Positions 42,750 through 54,460 of a stretch of 64,000 nucleotides of DNA are shown here, in pieces. Under the pieces are notes generated by a model that was not told the DNA's origin, made no database searches, and saw only the letters and a program-made list of their open reading frames with translations. The translations under genes and the position numbers were made by a program. Position 1 is the stretch's first letter. Each line of letters opens with the position of its first letter. The DNA is from Nemertoderma westbladi. Lineage: Eukaryota > Xenacoelomorpha > Nemertodermatida > Nemertodermatidae. The stretch lies in the NCBI GenBank assembly GCA_032718475.1, contig JAUCBJ010001297.1, positions 1-64,000 of the forward strand, written 5' to 3'.

Positions 42750-44392
42750 CAGTCTGGTCCACTAGCCCAATCGGGAAACAATTATTGTGCCCGATCGGGA
42801 AAATTGCAATTGCCCGATTAGGAAATAATGAATTTCTATCAATGCAACTATAATTTACCATTTCCAGATTAATTAATGTTAGGCTGTTTACATTACTGGT
42901 GGGTATTTCTTTTGTTTATTGTGGTATGCCAATGATTATTAATATAATTATAATATATTAAACTGTTAAATTCAATAGTGATACCCGGTATAATTATTCA
43001 TTATGACTCCTAAAAGAACTTTTGATTGTACTGTGCTAAATCACGATTCAACAATGGTAGGTGTCTGGTTCTAAACTACAGGTATTCTGGGTGAACTTCT
43101 GGGGAATAATTTCACTTGCGATCTTGCACTTGTACTACTGGTCACAGGATTACTTCTTAGAGTGGATCGTTTTCGGTTATTCTGGCTGGAGTGCCAGTAG
43201 CAGTACCTGACGTCGTGACGTGGAGCGGTTACTACACCTACTGGTTGCCAATCGTAGTTGAGGAGTTAACACTAACCACTAACATAGAACTATTTTTAAG
43301 ATCATCACCTATAACTATTTAAATGGCAGTTCAATTTTATTTTTAATATACTTTTTAACGAGGACCCCCTGAGAGACTAGGTCTTTACCTCAAGGCACAA
43401 GGCTGCAAGGGGCATTCCTCGAGGCTAATATACCTGTGATTTTAATTAATTGGCTTGGTACTATAAATTAAATAATTTCAGTGATTTTAAGCGTGATTTT
43501 AAAGTGATTTTAAGCGTAATTTTAATGTGATTTTAAGCGTGATTTTAAAGTGATTTTAGGTTTGATTTTGAAGTGATTTCTGTATTTTAAGCGTGATTTT
43601 AACTTAGCCTGCATACATTCCTAAATTCGATTCGTGATTTTAATTAATTTGTGTTACCAAGCTTTTATTTTAACAAACATACTTATTCTTTTTAAAATTC
43701 AATTTGTGATTTTAACTTATTCGATTTGGTGCTTTGTGTTAGATCCTTGTTAAATACTTTCAGTTGGTCTTGCATATCTTTACCAGTTGTTGTTTCGTTC
43801 CAATCTTCCAATACTATATTAGTCCTCAATAAATAATCTCAATCTCAACTGCAGTCAGGTATATCAGTATATGATACTACAGATACTACTACCTGCCAGT
43901 CCAGTCAGCCAGTAGACTGTTTGACAATATAGTGGATAGCCTACTAGTACTGTAGTAGAGTCTGAGAGTGGTCTGGTGGTAGGTACTGTCAGACTGAAGG
44001 TCTTAGCTATCAGCCTTTAGCAGTATAGTTCCTGTACCAGTCTGCCAGTAGTTATGAATATGAAGATATTGTAATGTTTCCTGATCTGGCAATAAAACAT
44101 TTATGGAAATATTAAAATGTTTCCCGATCTGGCAATAATAAATTTCCTGATCAGGAAACTTAGATTTATTAACTTATATTAAACATTGCAATTTAAAGCA
44201 GCAAAAGTACATAATGAGCATCAAACCCATTGGTCACTAGGGACAGGTGATTATCCCTACACCTCAACTGTAATGCGCATCCTAACCAGTCAATGCGCAG
44301 AAATGTTTATGTTAATTTTTCCCGATCGGGAAACATTTATTGCCCAATCTGGAAATGCCTGTGTTTCCCGATTGGGCTAGTGGACTAGACTG
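42750..44392. mobile_element. 1.6-kb inverted-terminal element inserted in the minisatellite
   Basis: The left end CAGTCTGGTCCACTAGCCCA, then ATCGGGAAACA, is inverted at the right (TGTTTCCCGATTGGGCTAGT, then GGACTAGACTG). Both ends carry subterminal CCCGATCGGGAAA palindromes (42790-42800 and 44319-44331). CTGTC flanks both sides (42745-42749 and 44393-44397), though the repeat context makes a duplication ambiguous. The same minisatellite continues on each side. No transposase was seen. Confidence 0.83.
43478..43605. repeat. GTGATTTTAAGC repeat
   Basis: About ten imperfect 12-base units of GTGATTTTAAGC/GTGATTTTAAAG lie within the inner inverted-repeat element. Confidence 0.85.
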
Positions 44393-44638
44393 CTGTCTGC
44401 ACCAATGTCTGCACCACTGTCTGCACCAGTGTCTGCACCAGGTGTTTGCACCACTGTCTGCACCAGTGTCTGCACCAATGTCTGCACCAGTGTCTGCACC
44501 AATGTCTGCACCACACTGTCTGCACCACTGTCTGCACCAGTGCGTGCACCACTGTTTGCACCAGGTGTCTGCACCAGTGTCTGCATCACTGTCAGCAGCA
44601 GCACCACTGTCTGCTCTGCACCAGTGTCTGCTTAACGT
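44393..44638. repeat. 12-bp minisatellite, right block
   Basis: Continuation of the array at 42431-42749 after the inserted element, about 20 units of CTGTCTGCACCA type, ending at GTGTCTGCTTAACG. Confidence 0.95.
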
Positions 44639-44861
44639 TTACACTCCTAAATTAATTAGTACAACGATGGACAGATTGAATAATCTTACTGTCTTCTGGT
44701 CTTGCTGTAGCTCAATCAGTCAATGTAATACTTGGAATATTTAGCAAAGCTTGCTCCGGGCTTCTGCAGTATCAATTGCAGAAGCCGAACCGAACCGAAA
44801 TTGCCAAACTTCGGCCCGAACCGAACCGAAGCCGAAGCTTCTGTTGAGCCCTAATTATAAG

Positions 44862-46012
44862 CAATTCACACCCTATACGGGACCAAACACCCTATATGGG
44901 ACAAAAACAATCTATTTGGGACAAATTGAAATTAAAACTATGGTAATGAATTCTATATTCTTTTGAGTATTCCATGAGATTTAGAAACTAATTAAAATCA
45001 TTTTGAGAAAGACACACGCTATTTGGGACACAAACATCCTATATAGGATACAAACACCCTATATGGGACATAAACAACCTATTTGGGACAAATTTAAATG
45101 AAAGCTATGATAGTGAATTCTATATAATTTTGAGTACCGGTATTCCATTACATTTCGAAACTATTTGAAATCATTATAAGCACTTCACACCCTATACGGG
45201 ACACAAACACCCTATATGGGACACAAACAACCTATTTGGGACAAATTTAAAAGAAAGCTATGATAGTGAATTATATATTCTTTTGAGTATTCCATTACAT
45301 TTCGAAACTATTTGAAATCATTATAAGCACTTCACACCCTATATGGGAAACACCTATTTGGGACAAATTTAAAAGAAAGCTATGATAGTGAATTATATAT
45401 TCTTTTGAGTACCGGTATTCCATTACATTTCGAAACTATTTGAAATCATTATAAGCACTTCACACCCTATACTGCTATATGGGAAACAAACACCCTGTAT
45501 GGGACACAAACAACCTATTTGGGACAAATTTAAATTAAAGCTATGATAGTGGGTTCTATTTTCTTTTGAATATTTCCATTATATTTATAAACTAAGTAAA
45601 ATCATTTTGAGAAAGTTATACACTATTTGGCACACAAACACCCTATATGGGACGAAAACAACCTATTTGGGACAAAGTTAAATTAAAGCAATGATAGTGA
45701 ATTATATTTTCTTTTGAGTATTCAATTATTTTTATAAACTATTTAAAATCACTTTGAGAAAGTCACACGCTATTTGGGACACAAACACCCTATATGGGAC
45801 ACAAACACCCTATATGGGACATAAACAACCTATTTGGGACAAATTTAAATGAAAGCTATGATAGTGAATGCTATATTCTTTTGAGTATTCCATTACATTT
45901 CGAAACTATTTGAAATCATTATAAGCACTTCAAACCCTATACGTTACACAAACACCCTATATGGGACACAAACAACCTATTTGAGTCAAATGTAAGACTT
46001 ATTAAGGACTAT
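44862..46012. repeat. right part of the modular 147-167 bp tandem array
   Basis: Same unit and 20-bp modules as 40145-41248. The stretch 45490-45860 is nearly identical to 40145-40530, including the unusual words ATAGTGGGTTCTATTTTC and GGGACGAAAACAACC, which points to a higher-order duplication. Confidence 0.93.
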
Positions 46013-46111
46013 TTGGGATGAAGTTAAGTCTGGGGGAGGAGGTTGCGATATCACTAATTTGATTGTCATTTAATTATTATTATACGAATGTATTTAGATT
46101 TATTATATATA

Positions 46112-46220
46112 TGTGAATAAATTGCACCACATGAATAAATTGCACAATGAATAAATTGCACAATGAATAAATTGCACAACATGAATAAATTGCACAATAT
46201 GAACAAATTGTACAACATGA
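46112..46220. repeat. short tandem repeat GAATAAATTGCACAA
   Basis: Six imperfect units of 16 to 19 bases (GAATAAATTGCACAACAT, GAATAAATTGCACAAT). Confidence 0.9.
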
Positions 46221-47204
46221 AATGAAATAACGTGACTCTGACTATGGTGACACTATAGCCTATAATGCATCACAGTCTTAAGGCCATTTGCAAGGCACCC
46301 ACAGTATATATTTAACCATAACTAGGGAACATGTATTCCAAATGCAATTATTTAGAATGGGAATTTCCACTGTACATATACCTCAACCAGCTCTTGTCCC
46401 AAATACGTTGCTCTGTGCAGTATAGGTTGTTATAATGAGCCCCGGATTCGTAGCTGACACTTGTATTATAAATCAGTGGAATTTTCCATTAACCTTTACA
46501 TTATATAGCCAATAAGGGAGATGCCTAACTTTAGGAATGTTGGTATTGGTCCGATGACGAGGAGTTGGCTCATATGATGATTTGATTGGATGCCCCTATA
46601 TTGGACAGGTTGGAAATCATTACACAACGTATTTGGGACAGGTAGGAATAATAGAAAGCCCCATAGAAGTGAAGGGAAAAATCCTCTTCTGGACAATGAT
46701 GTAGACACTACTCACTGGCAGGACAGTCGCAGTAGTACTGACAGTGGTCAAATTAAGAAGTAATTTTCTAGAAAAGACAGTTTTTTTCACGTGCTGCGCG
46801 AAGGGCACATCGTCCTATGCAGCCGTAAAATTTACATCACATTAAATACACGACCAGGAGTATCTGTCTGTAGATTTCCCGGCAAATTGAAGGAAAATTG
46901 AGGAAATGGTGCACATATGAAAACAGGCAAAAATTGACTTTACGAAAAAATCCCATAAACTCATGATTTTCTATCGTGCTGCTCGAAGCAGAAAATCACC
47001 TAATTTAAAATTTTTTTTCTATGAAGTTACACATAGGTCAGAGAGTGTCTATTTGAAATTTGACACAAATTGGTCCAAAAATGGCCACCGGGGAAAGGTG
47101 TTTGTCACTGTGCCTCAAATTTGATAGAACCGATTTGCGAGACAGTAGGATGGCTAAAACGTCTGTCCTTATCTGATCTGACGGTATCTGATACTTATTC
47201 CACC
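46221..47204. other. noncoding stretch
   Basis: No gene or repeat family was recognised. The short minus-strand frames at 46496-46808 and 47038-47220 have no motifs. Confidence 0.4.
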
Positions 47205-47265
47205 TTGGTTCAGAGCGCACCTTGGTGTAGTGGTTATATTGAATTCACATCTTCTGACCTTTGCC
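47205..47265 (+). mobile_element. tRNA-SINE head fragment
   Basis: CACCTTGGTGTAGTGGTTAT followed by ATTGAATTCACATCT matches the head of the SINE at 26080-26260 (CACCTTGGTGTAGTGGTTGC, ATTGAATTCCCATCT). The B-box half is missing. Confidence 0.65.
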
Positions 47266-47650
47266 AGTTTGCGGCCACATTTGTCTAGAACAGTAGAAAT
47301 TGGCTCCAAACTGTGGAAGAACGATGGTACAGTATTCCAATTGACAGATAGAGCTAGGGCAGGCTGGCAGGCGAATATTACATAAGTCTTCAGGCTGTCA
47401 GGGAGAGGAATGGCTTCATTTGATATACAAAGTTTTAAAGAGGACATCCAACAACCAGTAAACATATTTTTTTCTGAAGATGTGTGATATGAATGATGAA
47501 CAGAACCGATGAATGCCAGAATATGTAAACCACCAAATTCTGGAATTGATTCAACATCTACAAGATATAGTAGGCCTTCCTGAGTCTGTGACTGTGCAGC
47601 TGTGTGAGCTTGAATCTCGCAACAGTGAGGATTTGGTCTACTGTTCTTAC

Positions 47651-48439
47651 TAGGGCTCGATCGGAGCTCCGGCCTCCGGCTCCGGCTCCGGCCATTTTGG
47701 CACCTCCGGCTCCTGCTCCGGCTCCGGTAAAAATATTGCCGGAGTTAATTTTTTAATAAAGTATTATATTTCGTGCATATTCTAATCTGAACAATTATTT
47801 ACACTATAAGTACTGAAGTAAGTAGCCTACTGTAGTTGTAGTACAGCTTCAATATCAAGCAGAATACCGGTACTGCAGTACTACAGTATTTACTTAAAGT
47901 CAATGACTGACTGACTGTACTGCAGTACTGGTACTGGCCAGCTGGCTGACTAGCAGACTATTACAGATAGGCCCTACTGTAAAAAATTGTAAATGCTATG
48001 AATGTACACTAGCTGTACCGGTACCACTGCAGCCATTTACTGCTGTCATGCCATGCCAGCATACTGTACTGCAGTACGGTACTGGTACACGTACGGTAGG
48101 CTACCTACAGTACACATCTCTACCACGGTTAGTGAGTTAGGTAGGCTACTGTGTAGGTAATTTTTAGCCGTCACGTCAGGCCGTCTGTCCGTGATAAATT
48201 AATTACTTAAATTTTAAATTGAAAATTCGTAAATCTATAAATTATGAAATTAATTAGACCTACAGTATGATTGATTTTGAGCGATTGGCGAACGATAACC
48301 ATACTTTATCTTTTTTAAAAAAATAATTAAATTTTTAAAATTTTTGAAAAACTCCGGCTCCTGCTCCGGCTCCGGCCAAATTGTCCAACTCCGGCTCCTG
48401 CTCCGGCTCCGGCCAAATCCCAACTCCGATCGAGCCCTA
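47651..48439. mobile_element. hAT-type MITE with perfect 8-bp target duplication
   Basis: The left end TAGGGCTCGATCGGAG and right end CTCCGATCGAGCCCTA are perfect 16-base inverted repeats. The 8 bases GTTCTTAC precede (47643-47650) and follow (48440-48447) the element exactly. Subterminal blocks repeat CTCCGGCTCCGGC / CTCCTGCTCCGGC on both sides. The interior is noncoding and GTAC-rich. Confidence 0.95.
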
Positions 48440-48447
48440 GTTCTTAC

Positions 48448-49734
48448 CAACAGTAAGGCTGTAAGGAAGGATAGCGAATTTCTCTAGTCTTCTGCATTTT
48501 TATCACCAATCACTAACGGAGTTAACAATCATTAAAGTTATTGACTGTAAGTTGCTGTGCTGTAAGGTTAAGCCTACCCTGTATACATGTCATGTCACAG
48601 GTTACACTGGTCACCCATTCTCACCAAGCTCTATAAGCACTAAGCAGCAAAGCCTACTGCTACACCCTACTGCCAGACTGCTGGCAGGCTGGTGATGTTG
48701 TAAAGACTGGCGAAATTTGAGGTTTTGTCTCAAGTTTGAGGTTTAACCTCAAATTTCAATTTTCGCCCCCAATAAAAGCATGTTTGCATCGGTGAATTAT
48801 TTTATTGCATCGATAAAAGTTCTTATTTTACATTATATTTTAACATATTAAAAGTAGAAGTTGCTCCAACAGTTTCCCTAAGTCGCAGCAACACTCGATA
48901 TTATGAGCCTAAAAATACCTCAAATTTGAACAAAAAACCCCAATTTTCGACAGTCTATTACCAGAATTCGAAATTTGGGGTAACCCCAAAATTGATGATC
49001 TCCCTGACTGTCCAGCTGTCTGGCTGTTAGGCCTATGAATATATACAATAATGAAGGCAAAGGAATACAGGATTAAGAAACGATGTTAATCACTTAGGCC
49101 TACTCAACACTGTTAGAATTTTTTGACAAATTTTTTAGATTTAAAATTAAAATTGAATATTATGACTTTGGCACTTTACTTTAGTCAGTTAGTGTCAAAT
49201 CTTTCAATATTCGGTATTCGGCATTCGGTACCGAATTTTTTTTCAAATTCGGTTCGGTTCGGCAAAATTTTAAATTCGGTCGATCCATAGTTAAGTTACA
49301 ACAGTCTGACAGTGCAGCAGCCAGCAGCCAGCACACAGCCAGGCAGTGTCTGAGTGTTGTGTTAGCACTAACCTGAAATTAGTAATCCTATCCAGAGAAT
49401 AACACTGAAACAAATTCCAACTCCATGACTACTAGGCCTATTTCCTCTTCTACAATATGCCATAACATGTGTTCAATGAATCCAGGAGTCTGTGTGTTCG
49501 TTCACAGTCTGACAGTACAGCAGTACCGGTATGACTGTACAGCTGTATATGACAGTGCAGTGCACCACGCACAGTCAGTCCAGCAGGCAGGCAGGCCCCT
49601 AACAGCCTAATCAGATAGTGTGGCGTGTGGGTTGGGCTGTTGGGTATAACAGGATCAGGAACACATGAGAGTAAAAATCCAAGCAATCATTTTTTGAACT
49701 TCCAATGATATTGGAGGTAGAATTATATGTCAGA
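48448..49734. other. noncoding stretch with FB-like and ATTCGG-rich patches
   Basis: 48710-48770 and 48905-48985 hold partly complementary CAAATTTGAGG/CCTCAAATTT and AAATTTGGGG/CCCCAATTTTCG words. 49210-49290 holds ATTCGGTATTCGGCATTCGG and CGGTTCGGTTCGG followed by TCGGTCGATCCATAG, which looks like one end of a hAT-like element. No gene is called. Confidence 0.45.
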
Positions 49735-49785
49735 TGCCGTCTGATCCGATCCGATCCGATCCGACTCGATCCGATCTGATGCAAT
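49735..49785. repeat. GATCC pentanucleotide microsatellite
   Basis: CTGATCCGATCCGATCCGAT continues for about eight 5-base units with two substitutions. Confidence 0.9.
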
Positions 49786-49907
49786 TCAGCAATTATTCTA
49801 GCTACAACTGTCAGACTGCCGACTGTACAAGCCTAGCTGCTTAGGCCTACTTCTGTTTTGCCTATCACAGTCCGGGTCACACAATATCCGGGTAAATCTA
49901 TTCGATC

Positions 49908-50035
49908 TACGCGTAGTTTGTAATTTCCATTCCTGTCATTTACCGGTAGGGCCAGACTTTACTGCCTTTTTAACAACTACGCGTAGGTGTTTTAAAACTA
50001 CGCGTAGGTATTTTGAAACTACGCGTAGGCAGTCC
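49908..50035. repeat. four CTACGCGTAG palindromes
   Basis: The 10-base palindrome CTACGCGTAG occurs at 49908, 49977, 49999 and 50021. The last three are spaced 22 bases apart with TTTTAAAA-like linkers. Confidence 0.9.
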
Positions 50036-50329
50036 TGATAACAAAGATTTTTCATTCCAGGTCCGGTAGGACTTGAGTTGTTAGGCAAGTATCGATATAT
50101 CCGGTATCTGATTATCAGACAAACGGAATAACGGGATCGGTAGCTCATTGCTCTACATACAGCATCGGTAATAAATAATATTGGGCTCTTTCAAATACAA
50201 ACACGGGATGAATAAAAAGTAGACTTAAAATCCACGTATATTACCAAGTCCCTTTTTTTATCATTTTAAATATTCTACAGTACAATAAGCTACCACCCAG
50301 TGAAAAATGCCCCTGCGAATCGAATGTGA

Positions 50330-51080
50330 TAATGAAACGATGGGCGATTTTCTTGTGATTTAAGAAATGCGATTATACGATTATCATGAGATTCATATCT
50401 TATTTACACCTGCGATTCAGAGCATTCGATTAGAATGCGAATTAAGTCTTTTTTACACTTGTGATTCAGGGCATTGGATTACAATGCGAATCATATCTAA
50501 TTTGCGCATGTGATTCAGGGCATTAGATTACAATGCGAATCCTGCCTTATTTACGCATGTGATTCAGGCCATTAGATTACAAACCGAATCCTGCCTTATT
50601 TACGCATGTGATTCAGGCCATTAGATTACAAACCGAATCCTGCCTTATTTACGCATGTGATTCAGGCCATTAGATTACAAAGCGAATCCTGCATTATTTA
50701 CGCATGTGATTCAGAGCATTAGATTACAAAGCGAATCCTGCATTATTTACGCATGTGATTCAGGGCATTGGATTACAATGCGAATCCTGTCTTATTTACG
50801 CATGTGATTCAGAGCATTAGATTACAATGCGAATCATTTCTAATTTGTGCATGTGATTCAGGGCATTACAGTAGATTATCATGCGATTCCTGTCTTTATA
50901 TGCGCATGCGATTCAGAGCAATATATTATAATAATGCGATTCCTGTCTTATTTTACACCTGCGATTCAGACAATTATGTAGTTCATCATATTTACGCATG
51001 CTATTCAGACCATGCGATTATCTTGTGAATCATATCATATCTTACATATGAAGTAATTCATTATGAATTTGCGATTCACG
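50330..51080. repeat. 49-bp tandem repeat, about 14 units
   Basis: GTGATTCAGGGCATTAGATT and ACAATGCGAATCCTGCCTTA with TTTACGCAT give a period of 49 in the central homogeneous part (50571 to 50620). Outer units are more diverged and vary in length. Confidence 0.93.
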
Positions 51081-51210
51081 TGTGTGCCCCATTACATTTT
51101 CCCCTGTGATGCGCAAGTACAGTTTATTTGTCAATACTTTTAAAAATTAGGACGTTTATACTGTACTATATTCTTTATGCTGTTATGGTGTACTTGTAGA
51201 GCAACTACAG

Positions 51211-51229
51211 TAGGGCTCGATCGGAGTTG
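51211..51229. mobile_element. orphan end of the 47651-type hAT MITE
   Basis: TAGGGCTCGATCGGAGTTG repeats the terminal sequence of the MITE at 47651. No inverted partner was found, so this is a solo end. Confidence 0.7.
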
Positions 51230-51619
51230 AAATTTGGCATCACTTACTAATCTGAGTTGTAAATTGTAGGCCAGGTTGGAATTCATGCTGCAAAACTGGG
51301 TATAACTTTTCGCCGTATCCGTATCCGTATGCATTTGCCATATCCGTATCTACATACGCGTACTGTACAGTATGTGCGTATGTAATGGATTCCTATGGAG
51401 AATAATCCGTATGTGATTTTAGAGATTAGGCATTGCGGACCAGTAAGAAGTGCACTGCACACATGCAGACTTCAGACAGGTAGGCCTACTTAAAGCTACT
51501 GTAAGTGATTTAAAGAGTGTGGCTGCCGCTACCTTTTATCAAATAAACAATGCAGGAGAGGTCCAGGATGAGTGACAGCTGGTGTCCTCCAGCCCCGGGT
51601 TGCGCCGGCAGTGCAGTAC

Positions 51620-53735
51620 CTATGAATTGAATTGATTTGATGACACATCAGTTAAAATTTTCACATACAAGAGATATTATCGGTACATAGGGCAATAAAA
51701 TGCACTCAGCCGTTCATGAGGCACCACAGAGTAATTTAAGTAAAATAAATATACAGTATAATTATAGTAAAAATATTATATTGATATTGATAAAAACATA
51801 ATTTTTAAATATAACTTTAACAACTAAATTATTATAGGATATTGAACTGTTAATTACGGGGTGTGGGGATATAAACAGTGTCCATCGTGTTCTTCCAAGA
51901 GCCCTTGCAGTAAGGTAGAAGATCCACATTATCGAGGCGGGATTTAAATGATGACACAGTTGTGCATAGAACTACATTGGATGGGAGACTGTTCCAGACG
52001 GATATACGCCGAACTACGAAATGATTTTGAAATATACAATTTGTTGATCGTGGAAGGAATATCTTACACCCATTTCCTCTGGTTGATCGCGTAACAAGCC
52101 GAAAGATATTATTAGCACTGAGGGGACTCAGACCGTTTATTAGTTTGAACATTTCGACTAAGTCATTGAATATTCTGCGATATTCCAGGGGCTTAGCATC
52201 GAACCTTGCTAATCTGTCGGCATAGCTGAGACCAAACATACCAGGAAGGTAACGGATGAAAGATTACTGAGAACATTCTAGAATGTCTATATCTTTAACG
52301 AGACTAGGGCACCATATCGAACTATTGTGTTCAATTATAGGTCTGGCGTAAGTACAGTATAACCCCCATTGGAATGTGGCATCACGGTGACCGAACGCTC
52401 TATGGATCTGACAGCAGGTGTTTCTTGATTTGGCTGTAATTTGAGCAACATGTTCACTGAAACGAAGGTCAAGGGAAATAATTATTCCAAGGTCTCTGGC
52501 TTCTTTCGAATTGGCTAGTTCTGTATCACCCATATAGTAGCTCCGTATTGTATGTACCTGTGGGGCTTGTAGTTGAACAACACTGCAATTTTTAATGTTA
52601 AAATTCATTTGCCACTGTGAGGACCATGAAACCAAGGAGTCTATAATCGCTAATGAGTCTGTTGGGGAATATATTGGACGATACAATTTAGTGTCATCTG
52701 CATACATCTTGATAAAGGTGTTGGTAGATATTGACTCAACGATGTCATTTATAAAGACAATAAATAATAATGGTGCAATAATGCTCCCCTGTGGAACAAC
52801 ACTGGTAACACGAACCGGATTCAAGTAGTTGAGTAAAAGTTGATTTTGATTTGAGGAAACCGTGTGGGTGGGGACTGATGACCTTTATGCGGACTAAGTA
52901 TGCAATCATACGGTTTCGTATTATTGTTTCCATTGTTTTCACCAGTAGACTTGTTAAAGAAATAGGTCGATAGTTTGACGGATCAGTGCGTGGGCCTTTA
53001 TTCTTGAAGATAGGGATTATGTGGGCCAACCGCCAGGATGCAGGGACAAAACCAGAATCGAAACATTGTTGAAAGAGGCAGCTGATTGGTTCAGCAACCC
53101 AAACAGAAATACTCTTGAGCAGTACAGCCGTAATTCTGTCAGGGCCAGCAGCTTTGTTAACTTTGAGCTTACTGAGAATTTTATACACTTCAACTTTGTC
53201 AAACTGTATGTTTGATAGATTCTGAGCTGGAGGGTGCTTGGTGGGTTGTGGCGGATTTAATCCATTGTCCTGTGTGAAGGCCGCCTGAAAGGTCGTGTTT
53301 AATAAGTTGGCGCGTTCATTGTCGCCTGTAACTATAACACCAGCAGGATCCTTCAAAGAGGAAACATTACTATTCCGATGGAGGTTCGATTTGGTGTATC
53401 TCCAGAATTTCTTAGAATTTTTGTGTCTCAAAATTCTGTTTTCGTTATCAGCTCGGGATTGAAGATATGTTGCTTCCAATTTGTTGTTCAGTACCAATAA
53501 CTTATCTTGGAGATCTTTAATGCGCCATGGTTGGGAAGAGAGTTTCAGTTTTTGTCTAATACGGGAAATAGAGCGTAGCAGCTTCTTTATCGCAGGGATT
53601 TCCTTTCGTGAGTTGGGTGTGGATAGGGGTACACAGTCCGAAACAATAGAGTGTAGAATAAACTCAAATGATTCAATGTTTGTTTGAGGTGACAAATTTG
53701 GGTTGACAACTGTTCGCGCTTTCAGACCTTTAGCA
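51620..53735 (-). pseudogene. CR1/Jockey-like LINE lacking RT motif A
   Basis: Read on the minus strand it carries LRHKNSKKFWRYTKSN, VNKAAGPDRITAVLL, RLAHIIPIFKNKGPRTDP, NYRPISLTSLLVKTMETII and PHGFLKSKSTFTQLLE. It then jumps with a frameshift to NPVRVTSVVPQGSIIAPLLF (motif B) and MYADDTKLY (motif C, about 52700). Next come GLYCTYARPIIEHNSSIW, GLSYADRLARF, VVRRISVWNSLPSNV and SFKSRLDNVDL, with a stop at 51850. The conserved segment containing motif A (F-x-x-AFD) is missing at about 52830, an internal deletion of roughly 60-70 codons. An in-frame stop follows DILECSQ (52264). The 3' untranslated part likely extends to about 51620, ending ATCAATTCAATTCAT. Confidence 0.88.
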
Positions 53736-54460
53736 GTTTAACCTGCCAAATTGGGATGTCTTCTAGATAATAAATCGTCTTTAGCCTATGACAAGTATTT
53801 GATACACTACATTAGCCGAAGCCAGTCTATGCGCGACCATTCACCCGCTGGATATACCCGGGAGACTGGATTCGGAAGCCTAACCGTATTGCGTTGTAGG
53901 CCTACTGTATTATTCGATTGATCGTTAATATATAATCTCTGACAAATATTATTCACTTTCGGGAAATATTAACAGTTCCTTTTGGACGTGGCGCTCTAAA
54001 TATGTAAACAGAGTTATGACTTAAACTAGACACAACGGGATGGCTATAGATTCACGTATATGGCGCATTCTTTAGGAGATGCTTTGTTATCAGTCACAAT
54101 CATACACAATACTGCACAATGCTGCACACCAATCTGCCGACCTTCACTAATTTTAGTCACATATAAAGAGAACAACAACCAATGCATGTATTGCCTATGA
54201 AATAGCATTAGATTCACTTCAAAACCACTTAATGTAAGTCGCAATCGTTATATGTAACCAGTCTCTCTTACCTTCAGTATATCAAGAAGATTGAGGGTTT
54301 TGTAATTATTTATCGGTATTCCAAATATAATAATATTCCATCAACTGATATAATGAATAACCGACAGTAAATAGCAGTAAAATTGCGGTGTTTGTAGTTG
54401 ACAATATGATTAGGTGAGTGAGATAACAGATATACGTTCTATAATTAAGCCTACTAATGT
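53736..54460. other. noncoding stretch
   Basis: No coding or repeat structure was recognised. Short minus-strand frames here have no motifs. Confidence 0.4.

Larger units (their letters stand above)
41249..44853. mobile_element. 3.6-kb hAT-like nonautonomous element interrupting the array
   Basis: The ends are inverted: TAGGGTTCAACAGAAG at 41249 and CTTCTGTTGAGCCCTA to 44853. Both have subterminal GAACCGAACCGAA-rich blocks (41279-41365 and 44782-44840). The flanking 8 bases, TTTATAAG (41241-41248) and ATTATAAG (44854-44861), match at 7 of 8, as expected for a hAT target duplication. The tandem-array sequence continues across the two flanks. No transposase was recognised. The interior holds minisatellites and a second element (42750-44392). 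Confidence 0.85.

Noticed and set aside
42334-42861. Long open frames of 140-150 codons on both strands, all three frames (SAPVSAPL-, CLHHCLHQ- and CRQWCRHW-like peptides)
   Set aside because: They are produced by the 12-base period of the minisatellite, which keeps every frame open. No start context or non-repeat coding flank.
44377-44744. Open frames over the right minisatellite block
   Set aside because: Same 12-base repeat artefact as at 42334-42861.
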